Source: Brachybacterium sp042666875 (GTDB taxonomy: Bacteria; Actinomycetota; Actinomycetes; Actinomycetales; Dermabacteraceae). Taken from it: 64,000 bases of DNA. Below the pieces are notes generated by a model. The model was not told where the DNA came from. It was given only the letters and a program-made list of their open reading frames with translations, and did not search any database. Both the position numbers and the translations under genes were made by a program. The DNA is taken from NCBI RefSeq assembly GCF_042666875.1, contig NZ_JBHTCX010000008.1:120075-184074 (forward strand), written 5' to 3'. Within the stretch, counting starts at the first letter, position 1; every line of letters begins with the position of its first letter. Of this stretch, positions 45,479 through 53,240 are shown in pieces.

Positions 45479-46041
45479 CACCTCCGCGTGAGGTCCTGGC
45501 GCGCCCGAGAGCCGCGAATGGCTCGCGGTGCTCGCGCGCGCCTTCCAGCTGCTCGACGTGAAGGATGTCCTCGAGTTCGACCGGGTGCTGGAGACAACGC
45601 CGGAGGACATGGAGAGCCACCGTCTTGTCCTGCGAGCGGCGCGCCAGCACCGGTGGAGGAGATCGCCTCGTGCACGGTACGGGCGGTGGAGCGTGCGGAG
45701 TCCGCTGCCTCCACGGCGAACTCGAAGGTGCTTCTGCATCCCAGTTCGGCGAAATCGGTGGTGCGTTCGAGCAACGCAGTCTCTGGCGGTGTGATCCAGT
45801 TCCGAGGTCATCTCGGATCGATGCCGATCATGAGGCCGTCACGGCGCGGCGGTGGATCGATGCCGCCGGCGAGCTCCGCGACGGGGTGAAGCAGACCGGC
45901 GGCGCCGGCGTCGATGCCGCCCAGCGGTTCGGCGGCAGCACGGTGGAACGGGCTCGCTCCGCGCGCGGCGGAGTCTCCCACGGGATCGGCGATCGGCTCC
46001 GGCCGCGCGGGAGAGGCAGCGCGGAGGAAGACGTCTAGGAC
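45479..46041 (+). pseudogene. Decayed coding sequence of unrecognised family, frameshifted
   Basis: Three stretches of good coding bias follow one another on the plus strand in different frames: REWLAVLARAFQLLDVKDVL then EFDRVLETTPEDMESHRLVL (about 45513-45640); APVEEIASCTVRAVERAESA then ASTANSKVLLHPSSAKSVVR (about 45648-45780); and WIDAAGELRDGVKQTGGAGV then DAAQRFGGSTVERARSARGG (about 45850-45980). No single frame holds them, so at least two frameshifts have occurred. I do not recognise the parent; the helical content is reminiscent of large glycosyltransferase-associated proteins. It lies at the left edge of the polysaccharide locus. Confidence 0.5.
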
Positions 46042-46200
46042 GGCGTCGCGAGGCTGTCATGCGGGCGTACTGGAAAGGCATCTCCACGTGCTGGTGAGAC
46101 GGCACGTATCGGCCGTTCAATCCCGTCAAGCGGGACGCCATGGCGGCGCTCCGGCAGCGATTCGATGGGATGGGCTCGGACCGCGACAGGGCCGTCCGAG
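46030..46200 (+). pseudogene. Relic of an SLH-domain gene
   Basis: The bases translate to KGISTCW, an in-frame TGA (46095-46097), then DGTYRPFNPVKRDAMAALRQ. This matches the SLH repeat of the two intact SLH proteins in the window (GITTGWPDGTYRPLNPTNRD), with the stop replacing the residue before DGT. Upstream, a frame-shifted DV...ARLS segment fits the beginning of the repeat. It is a dead 3' end of a third SLH protein. Confidence 0.75.
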
Positions 46201-46231
46201 CTATTCGAGCGGTCCTGATCTCGCGGGAAAC

Positions 46232-47140
46232 CTATTCTTCGTTATCCGCGTCGCTCGATGACGCAGCCGACGGGTTCGCGTCGTGCCTGCCGCCATCTGA
46301 CTCATCCTCAGCCGGCGCTGACCCGGCAGCAGGACCGCTCGCCGCCACGCCGTCCTCCGCGGTCGCACCAGACGTCGACTCGCCGCGGCCGAGCTGTGCG
46401 AGCAGCCTGTCGACGATCTCCTCGTACACATCCTGCGTGTAGTGGAAGGGTGCCAGCCCCCAGCGGTGCTCGGGATCGGCGAGCACCTTGTCCTCGGGGA
46501 ACTCGAGCATGGAGAAGCCGATGTCGCGCAGGTGGTCGTAGTAGCGGCGGTACGCCTCGTTCGCCTCGTCGGCGCTGGTCCCCATGCTGGCCGGCGTCGG
46601 CTGTCCGGCGACGGTGGTCCGCGCCCACGGCACGTGCAGCACGACGGTCCGTCCGAACAGACCCATCGAGCGCAAGTTCCTGCGGAACTCATCGGCACGC
46701 TCGGCCCACGCCGCGAAGTGCTCATCCGTCCCGAAGGCGATGTGGCGGGCGTCCTCGACCACGGCGAGCGCCTCCGGCACGGCGATCAGATCGATGCTGC
46801 GGGTGACCACGGTGCCGTCGTCGAACACGTGCACCCCGTGCCGCTCGTCCGTGAGGTCCCACAGCAGGATGTCGGTGCGGCCGCGGACGCTCCTGACGCG
46901 GGTCTCGACGTCACCGGCGAAGTCGGAGGCCATCATCCGCTTCTGGAACCGGTGGGCGACCTGCGCATCGGCCGGGAACTTGGCGGAGAGGTCGTGGCCG
47001 GCCGAGAGGAGCGACTGGCGGGCGATGTAGTCGACGACCGCGAGGCGGCCGTGCCCGGCGAGGTCCACGGAATCGCGCGCGACACAGCTGCCGTACACGG
47101 TGACGCGCACGGGCGTCCTGTCGGCCGGCTGCTGGGTCAC
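46232..47140 (-). CDS. DUF6270 domain protein
   Basis: 302 residues from a GTG at 47140 with GGGAGGAG upstream. The domain opens with VRVTVYGSCVARDSVDLAGH and continues VDYIARQSLLSAGHDLSAKF, DILLWDLTDERHGVHVFDDG, RNLRSMGLFGRTVVLHVPWA and WGLAPFHYTQDVYEEIVDRL. The GSC turn and the late histidine recall SGNH-like hydrolases, but I claim no activity. DUF6270 genes are typical of surface-polysaccharide loci. Here it diverges from a glycosyltransferase. The last 50 residues are a low-complexity acidic tail. Confidence 0.85.
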   Translation of the reverse strand: MTQQPADRTPVRVTVYGSCVARDSVDLAGHGRLAVVDYIARQSLLSAGHDLSAKFPADAQVAHRFQKRMMASDFAGDVETRVRSVRGRTDILLWDLTDERHGVHVFDDGTVVTRSIDLIAVPEALAVVEDARHIAFGTDEHFAAWAERADEFRRNLRSMGLFGRTVVLHVPWARTTVAGQPTPASMGTSADEANEAYRRYYDHLRDIGFSMLEFPEDKVLADPEHRWGLAPFHYTQDVYEEIVDRLLAQLGRGESTSGATAEDGVAASGPAAGSAPAEDESDGGRHDANPSAASSSDADNEE

Positions 47141-47343
47141 GGTTCTCCTCCCGCGTCTTCTGACGCCCCGGCCTGGCCGGAGCAGACGCCAGGGTACCGC
47201 CGCCACTTCCGACCGCCCCCGGCCAACCCCCGCCCTGTGGCGCTCCCGACAGCCCATCCCGACCGCCCGCCTACGCTTTGCGAGGCAGGTCACCGTGGGA
47301 CCATGAGACGCCCGTCCGTCCGCTCCCCAGCCCAGAGGTGCCC

Positions 47344-49266
47344 ATGCCCGCGCAGTCCCCGTCCCGTCTGCAGACCATCCGCACCGGCCTGTGGCATCTG
47401 CGCAAGGGCGGGATCAGCCAGCTGCGCACGTGGCAGCAGCGTCGGCGCACCGTCACCTACGGAGTGGGGGATGGCGTGGGGAGCTTCGACGGTGAAGGGC
47501 GCCTGTCCTTCCCACCCCTGAAGCTCCCGGAGCGCGCCCCGCACCTGACCGGCCTGCGTGCCGCGGTGATTCTCGACGACTTCTCGATGCTCGCCTGGAG
47601 CCACGAGTTCGAGACGGTCGCCGTCACCCCGCAGCGGTGGCGTGAGCAGCTCTCCGAAACTCCCGTGGACCTGCTGCTGGTGGAGTCCGCCTGGCACGGC
47701 AACCGGGACCTCTGGCAGTACCAGCTCACCGGTTCGAAGGCCCCGACTCAGCCGCTGCGCGAGCTCGTGGACCACTGCCGGGAGCACGCCATCCCCACGG
47801 TCTTCTGGAACAAGGAGGATCCGCCGCACTTCGAGGACTTCCTGCCCACCGCGAAGCTGTTCGATCAGGTCTTCACCACCGACGTGACGCTCCTGCCGCG
47901 CTACCGGCAGGAGCTGGGCCATGACCGGGTCGCGGTGCTGCCGTTCGCGGCGCAGTCCGCGGTGCACAACCCGATCCGCCTCAAGCACGGCCACCAGGCG
48001 CGCGACGTCGCCTTCGCCGGCATGTACTTCGCGCACAAGTTCCCCGAGCGCCGCGAGCAGATGGACATGCTGCTCGGCGGGGCGCTGGACGCCTCGGCGC
48101 GGATGGGCAAGGGCCTGGAGGTCTTCTCCCGTTTCCTCGGCGACGACGAGCGCTACCAGTTTCCCGGCGCGCTGGCCGACCGCGTCGTGGGATCCCTCAG
48201 CTACGACCGGATGCTCACCGCCTACAAGGCGTACAAGGTGTTCCTCAACGTGAACTCCGTGACCACGAGCCCGTCGATGTGCGCCCGCCGGATCTTCGAG
48301 ATCACCGCCTCCGGCACGCCCGTGGTCTCGGCCCCCTCCCCCGCCATCGGCGAGTTCTTCACCGAGGACGAGGTCCCCGTGGTCAGCGAACGGGAGGAGG
48401 CCGCGCAGGTGGTGCGGGCGCTGGTGCGCTCCCCCGAGCTGCGCGACCGCACCGTGCACCTCGCCCAGCGCCGCGTCTGGCATGAGCACACCTACACCCA
48501 CCGCGCCCGCCAGGTGCTCGATACCGTCGGCCTCGGGGGGAAGGCCGGGAAGATCGGATTGCCCGGCGGGGCGGGTCTGCCGACTGTGAGCATCATGGCC
48601 GCGACCAACCGGCCCGAGCAGCTCGAACATCTCGTCTCCCAGGTGGCCGGACAAGCGGGCGTGGAGCGTCAGCTGCTGCTGGTCACCCACGGCTTCGCGT
48701 CCCCCGCTGCGACCGCCGAGCGGACGCGGGAGCTCGGCGTCGAGAACGTGGTGGTCCTCGAGGCCCCCGGCAGTTGGAGCCTCGGCGCGTGCCTGAACGC
48801 CGCGATCGAGCGGGCTGAGGGGGAGGTCGTGGCCAAGATGGACGACGACGACCTCTACGGCCAGTTCTACCTGCACGATCTGCTGCGGGCGCGCGAGTTC
48901 TCCGGGGCCGACGTGGTGGGCAAGCACGCCCACTACATGTATCTGGCCGGGACCGATGCGACGCTGCTGCGCTTTCCCTGGATGGAGCATCGCTTCACCG
49001 ACCGGGTGATGGGACCGACGGTCACCGCCGGCCGCGACGTCTTCGTGACCCACCCCTTCGCGGACGTCTCCCGTGGGGAGGACACCGGTTTCCTCGAGGC
49101 CGTCGTCGCGGCGGGTGGCCGCGTCTACTCCGCGGACCGCTTCAACTTCACCCAGATGCGCCACGGCGAGGTGGGCGGCCACGCGTGGTCCGCGAGCGAC
49201 CGGGAGCTGCTGGCGACCGGCGATGTGGCGTGGTTCGGGCGCAACGACGCCCATGTGATGGTTTGA
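47344..49266 (+). CDS. Two-domain glycosyltransferase (CgeB-like GT4 part plus GT2 part)
   Basis: 640 residues from the ATG at 47344 (AGAGG upstream). The N-terminal half is a CgeB/Glyco_trans_1_2-like GT-B protein: AVILDDFSMLAWSHEFETVA, TVFWNKEDPPHFEDFLPTAK, NSVTTSPSMCARRIFEITAS and GTPVVSAPSPAIGEFFTEDE. The C-terminal half (about 415-640) is a GT-A family 2 domain: VSIMAATNRPEQLEHLVSQV, AAIERAEGEVVAKMDDDDLY, where DDDD is the metal-binding motif. No signal peptide or helix is seen, so it probably acts at the cytoplasmic membrane face. Two transferases in one chain suggest two consecutive sugar additions to the surface polymer. Confidence 0.9.
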   Translation: MPAQSPSRLQTIRTGLWHLRKGGISQLRTWQQRRRTVTYGVGDGVGSFDGEGRLSFPPLKLPERAPHLTGLRAAVILDDFSMLAWSHEFETVAVTPQRWREQLSETPVDLLLVESAWHGNRDLWQYQLTGSKAPTQPLRELVDHCREHAIPTVFWNKEDPPHFEDFLPTAKLFDQVFTTDVTLLPRYRQELGHDRVAVLPFAAQSAVHNPIRLKHGHQARDVAFAGMYFAHKFPERREQMDMLLGGALDASARMGKGLEVFSRFLGDDERYQFPGALADRVVGSLSYDRMLTAYKAYKVFLNVNSVTTSPSMCARRIFEITASGTPVVSAPSPAIGEFFTEDEVPVVSEREEAAQVVRALVRSPELRDRTVHLAQRRVWHEHTYTHRARQVLDTVGLGGKAGKIGLPGGAGLPTVSIMAATNRPEQLEHLVSQVAGQAGVERQLLLVTHGFASPAATAERTRELGVENVVVLEAPGSWSLGACLNAAIERAEGEVVAKMDDDDLYGQFYLHDLLRAREFSGADVVGKHAHYMYLAGTDATLLRFPWMEHRFTDRVMGPTVTAGRDVFVTHPFADVSRGEDTGFLEAVVAAGGRVYSADRFNFTQMRHGEVGGHAWSASDRELLATGDVAWFGRNDAHVMV

Positions 49267-49379
49267 GGTCTCCCGGCCTCGGGCTCCCCGACGAGCGGTG
49301 CTCTCGCCAGCTTGTGCATGACCCGTCAGGGAGCGGTCTCCGAGAACGGCGGCACCAACGTCCGCTCGCAGAGGCCGAC

Positions 49380-49970
49380 CTACGTCGAGTCGGCGAGCAG
49401 CATCTCGTACGGTGAGAGAGTGACCAGTAGGCCGGCGTCGCGCATGGCGGCGATGTAGTCGAGAACCTCAAGGAACTGCGCCGTCGAGAGGTTCCCTGTC
49501 GCGTCGAGCTGGGAGGGGTGCAGCATTAGCTGCAGGCCCAGTCCTCCCATCAAGCTGGTGAACTGGGCGCGCCGGATCTCGTGCTGCGCCACGGCAGTGA
49601 GGTCGTCTCCGCTGGTCGGCTCCCACGGCGACCATTCGCTCCACTCGTCGGTCACAGCGTCCAGCAGCTTGCGGACGTATCCGCACGAGGCGCCGTCGCA
49701 GCCGTACGGAAAGAACATCTGCATGCCGGTGGTGCTCTGAAGGACCAGGAATTCTCCCTGCTGCCCGGAGGCGTCGGCAGGCAGCCCGATCACGGACTCG
49801 GCGACGGCCGAGTCGATGTGCCACAGGCCCGCGTGCCGCGCGGGGATGAAGTGATCAGCGTCGGCACCCGGCGGCAGCGTGCCACGGTTCATCCGGGACG
49901 CGTTCAACAGCTCTGTTGCCACACGAGCATTCTCGCTGATCGCCTCCCGGCTCGCGTCTCGTTGCGCCAC
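49380..49970 (-). pseudogene. Remnant: pyocin-knob-like domain joined to the C-terminal end of a polysaccharide deacetylase
   Basis: 196 codons are open from a GTG at 49970 without a ribosome site. The first part (LPPGADADHFIPARHAGLWH then IDSAVAESVIGLPADASGQQ, VLQSTTGMQMFFPYG, YVRKLLDAVTDEWSEWSPWE) has the layout of a pyocin-knob fold. The end (GLQLMLHPSQLDATGNLSTA then EVLDYIAAMRDAGLLVTLSP YEMLLAD) is the last strand and helix of a NodB-type deacetylase. The catalytic region between them, about 150-200 residues in intact proteins, is missing without breaking the frame. An internal deletion is the simplest reading. Expression of the product is doubtful. Confidence 0.55.
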
Positions 49971-50128
49971 GAATAGGTCACCGATCCTGAGACGACCGCC
50001 CTTCCCCTCACACCGGCAGTAGAGGCGAATCGCTCACTTGAGGCCGCCTCGGTCTCCGGCTCTGCCATCCTTGGTGGTCGTGCCCCGGGGGCGGGGCTGG
50101 CTCACCGCGCACCAGGGGGAGGGACGAG

Positions 50129-51808
50129 ATGACTCGACGCCGTTGGCTCATGAGCGGGGCCGGGGCCCTCGTCGTCGTCCTCCTCCTGGTGATCGGTGCT
50201 CTCGCCCTGCGTCCGACGCTGCCGTCGTCAGACCCCGGAAGCACAGCGACGACCGCCCTGCAGCCGCCGGACTCCGAGACCTTGTTCCTCCCCGGTCACG
50301 ACCCCTCCCCTGGCGGCTTCACGATGACAGATCCGGCCGACGCCCAGGGCAGCGCGGTCTCGACGCGGCTGGTGCTCGAGGACGGCGCCGCCCGCACGGG
50401 CGGAACCGTCGGCCTCAGCTTCGACGCCCGCGAGCTGGCCTCCCCGATGTGGGACTCGGAGGACTCGAACCTCGCCCTGACCCTGGACGAACTGGGCAGT
50501 CCTGCCCTGCGCTTCGGGGGTAACGGCATCGACCGGCACGTGTGGTGGACCTCCTCCGACGAGCCCGCCCCGGAATGGGCCCAGGCGACCGTCACCCCGG
50601 AAGACCTTGAGCGCGTCGCCGCGGTCGCCGAAGACGTCGACGCGACCGTGACGATCGACCTCGATCTCGGGCACGACGACCCCGCGCGCGCAGCCGACAT
50701 GGCCGCCCACGCCCAGAAGGCGTTCGGGGATCGCCTGCTGGCGGTCGCGATCGGCAATGAGCCCAACGGGTTCTTCCACGCGAACCAGCCCCAACTCGCG
50801 GTCCGCGACGCGACGTGGACCCCGGAGACGTACCAGCGCTCGCTCACCGAGTACTCCGCGGCCCTCGAGACGGCGGCCCCGGGTCTGCCGGTCGCCGGGC
50901 CGGGCGCCTACGACGCGCCGTGGTGGCGCGCGTTCGCCGAGTCCGGCATCCCGAACCAGCGGGCCCTGAGCCTGCACTGGTACCCGCTGTGGAACTGCGA
51001 GGGGCCGGCGTCCTCCATCGCGAACCCCACCGTCGAGGATCTCACCTCCCCCGCGATCCGCGAGCGCGCCCGCAGCATCGTCGGGATGGGCGCCGAGGTC
51101 GCAGAGCAGCACGGCCTGCCGCTGTGGATGGAGGAGACCGGCCCGACCTCGTGTCCTGGCGCCAACGACACCTCCCGCACCCACGCCCAAGCACTGTGGA
51201 CCGTGGACTACGCGATGACGCTCACCGAGCTCGGGGTGGAGCGCACCGCCTTCCACTCGACATTGAAGGCCTGCGAGGGTGGTGCCCCGATGAGCCCGAT
51301 CTGCGCCCGCGGGACCCTCGAGGAGCCGGGAAAGATCGTCCAGGGCCGCACGAGCTATCTGGCGCTCATGATGCTCGGCGGGCTCCCCGAGGGCACGGTG
51401 CTGAGCCCGACGGTCAGCGGTGACGGGCTGGTCTCCGTGCACGCCGTCCTGGGGGACGACGGCGAACTGGCGATCATGATCGTCGACCTGCGAGATCCGT
51501 CAAACGGTGCATACATGACGCGACCGGTCGAGATCAGCGCGCCGGAGGGCGCCGAGGCCATCGCCCCGAACGGATGGGAGCTCACGCTCGGGTCCCGGCT
51601 CTCCGGCGAATCGCTCGACGCGACGCGCAGCCGGCTGGCGGATCCCGTGCCCGTCACGGGGGAATTCGCCGGCGCCCCGCTTGCCCGCTCGCAGCCACTC
51701 ACGGTGCCGAGCGACCCGGGGACGGTCACGATGCTGAAGCTCGATGCGGCCGACGCGCCGTCGCCCGCGCCGTCGGACGGAGGCGGGGCCGACGCGCCCG
51801 TCTCGTGA
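50129..51808 (+). CDS. Membrane-anchored GH79-like glycoside hydrolase (heparanase/glucuronidase-like)
   Basis: 559 residues, ATG at 50129 with GGGAGG upstream. A membrane anchor (residues about 7-27, LMSGAGALVVVLLLVIGALA) is followed by an (alpha/beta)8-barrel: GSPALRFGGNGIDRHVWWTS, then AVAIGNEPNGFFHANQP with the acid/base Glu near residue 210, and LPLWMEETGPTSCPGAND with the nucleophile Glu near residue 335. A beta-sandwich domain and a Pro/Ser tail end the protein. GH79 enzymes remove uronic acids from polysaccharides. Its place between glycosyltransferases and uronic-acid-forming dehydrogenases suggests it trims the polymer made by this locus. Confidence 0.85.
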   Translation: MTRRRWLMSGAGALVVVLLLVIGALALRPTLPSSDPGSTATTALQPPDSETLFLPGHDPSPGGFTMTDPADAQGSAVSTRLVLEDGAARTGGTVGLSFDARELASPMWDSEDSNLALTLDELGSPALRFGGNGIDRHVWWTSSDEPAPEWAQATVTPEDLERVAAVAEDVDATVTIDLDLGHDDPARAADMAAHAQKAFGDRLLAVAIGNEPNGFFHANQPQLAVRDATWTPETYQRSLTEYSAALETAAPGLPVAGPGAYDAPWWRAFAESGIPNQRALSLHWYPLWNCEGPASSIANPTVEDLTSPAIRERARSIVGMGAEVAEQHGLPLWMEETGPTSCPGANDTSRTHAQALWTVDYAMTLTELGVERTAFHSTLKACEGGAPMSPICARGTLEEPGKIVQGRTSYLALMMLGGLPEGTVLSPTVSGDGLVSVHAVLGDDGELAIMIVDLRDPSNGAYMTRPVEISAPEGAEAIAPNGWELTLGSRLSGESLDATRSRLADPVPVTGEFAGAPLARSQPLTVPSDPGTVTMLKLDAADAPSPAPSDGGGADAPVS

Positions 51809-51986
51809 CCGCGAGCACGCCCCCGACCGTGGTGACGACCACTCCGACCGTCCACGAACCATCAAGTGTTGCCTGGCCGACAACCACGCCGCTCCTAGTT
51901 CCTCGTCACACGTCGAGGCGATACCGTGAGCGAGGCCCTCGGGTCCCCCACGTCCCCGTCCCCGTCCCCGCGCCCAGGAGAACTTG

Positions 51987-53240
51987 ATGAGTCCGAACGT
52001 CCCCCTCGACACCGTCAGCGTGATCGGCCTCGGCTACATCGGACTGCCGACCGCCGCGGTGCTGGCCCAGGCCGGCAAGACGGTGATCGGCGTCGACGTC
52101 AAGCAGGCCAACGTGGACGCGATCAATGCCGGCACGGTGCCGTTCGTCGAGGAGGGGCTCGAGGCGGTCGTCGCGGGCGTCGTCGCCCAGGGCAAGCTCT
52201 CCGCCCAGACCGAGACCCCCGAGGCCGACGCGTACATCGTCTCGGTCCCCACCCCGTTCACCGGTGACCACGACGCCGACCTCTCCTACATCGAGGCCGC
52301 CGCCCGAGGCATCGCGCCCCAGCTCTCGGGCGGTGAGCTGGTCGTGCTCGAGTCGACTGCCCCTCCCGGAGCGACCGAGCGCATGGCCGAGGTGATCCTC
52401 GAGGCCCGCCCCGAGTTCACCCTCGAGCCGAACCTCCGCAGCTCCCTGTACTTCTCCCATGCCCCCGAGCGCGTCCTGCCCGGCCGCATCATGATCGAGA
52501 TGGTCGACAACGACCGCATCATCGGCGGCATGACGCCGGAGGCCGCGGAGCTGAACCGTGACCTCTACGCGAGCTTCTGCAAGGGCGACCTGCTCATCAC
52601 TGACGCCCGCACCGCGGAGATGGCGAAGCTGACCGAGAACGCCTTCCGCGACGTGAACATCGCCTTCGCCAACGAGCTGTCGATCATCGCGGACCGGCAG
52701 GGCATCGACGTGTGGGAGCTCATCGAGCTCGCTAACCACCACCCGCGCGTGAACATCCTCCAGCCCGGCCCGGGCGTCGGCGGCCACTGTATCGCCGTGG
52801 ACCCGTGGTTCATCGTTTCGGCGGACCGCGAGTTCTCGAACCTGATCCGCACGGCTCGCGAGGTCAACGACTCCAAGCCCCAGCTCGTGCTCGAAAAGGT
52901 CCTGGAGAAGGCGGACCGCTTCAAGGACCCCACCGTCGCCGCCCTCGGCATCGCCTTCAAGGCGAACATCGACGACCTGCGCGAGTCTCCCAGCCGCACC
53001 ATCGTCGGCGATCTCGCCGAGAAGCTCACCGACGGCACCGTGCTCGTGGTCGAGCCCAACGTCGAGGAGCTCCCGAAGGAGCTGGCCGAGCGCGACAACG
53101 TCGAGCTGGCCGAGCTCGACTCGGCCCTTGAGCGCGCTGACATCGTCCTCCTGCTGGTGGACCACGACCCCTTCAAGGAGCTCGACCGCGAGCTCCTGCG
53201 GGAGAAGATCGTCATCGACACCAAGGGGCTGTGGCGGTGA
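51987..53240 (+). CDS. wecC: UDP-N-acetyl-D-mannosamine dehydrogenase (UDP-ManNAcA synthesis)
   Basis: 417 residues from the ATG at 51987 with AGGAG six bases upstream. The NAD-binding motif VSVIGLGYIGLPTAAVLAQA is at the N-terminus. FVEEGLEAVV and the central domain TAEMAKLTENAFRDVNIAFA follow, and the catalytic cysteine is in GPGVGGHCIAVDPWF (about residue 267). The set fits the UDP-ManNAc rather than the UDP-glucose branch of the family. It oxidises UDP-ManNAc to UDP-ManNAc uronic acid in two NAD steps. The GT4 gene downstream overlaps it by four bases, so the uronic acid and its transferase are co-translated. No epimerase (wecB) is in view. Confidence 0.92.
   Translation: MSPNVPLDTVSVIGLGYIGLPTAAVLAQAGKTVIGVDVKQANVDAINAGTVPFVEEGLEAVVAGVVAQGKLSAQTETPEADAYIVSVPTPFTGDHDADLSYIEAAARGIAPQLSGGELVVLESTAPPGATERMAEVILEARPEFTLEPNLRSSLYFSHAPERVLPGRIMIEMVDNDRIIGGMTPEAAELNRDLYASFCKGDLLITDARTAEMAKLTENAFRDVNIAFANELSIIADRQGIDVWELIELANHHPRVNILQPGPGVGGHCIAVDPWFIVSADREFSNLIRTAREVNDSKPQLVLEKVLEKADRFKDPTVAALGIAFKANIDDLRESPSRTIVGDLAEKLTDGTVLVVEPNVEELPKELAERDNVELAELDSALERADIVLLLVDHDPFKELDRELLREKIVIDTKGLWR

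Noticed and set aside
45409..45774. A 121-codon minus-strand frame over the decayed gene
   Set aside because: The plus strand shows better codon bias in ordered segments; the minus frame overlaps the end of the M15 gene and lacks a start signal.
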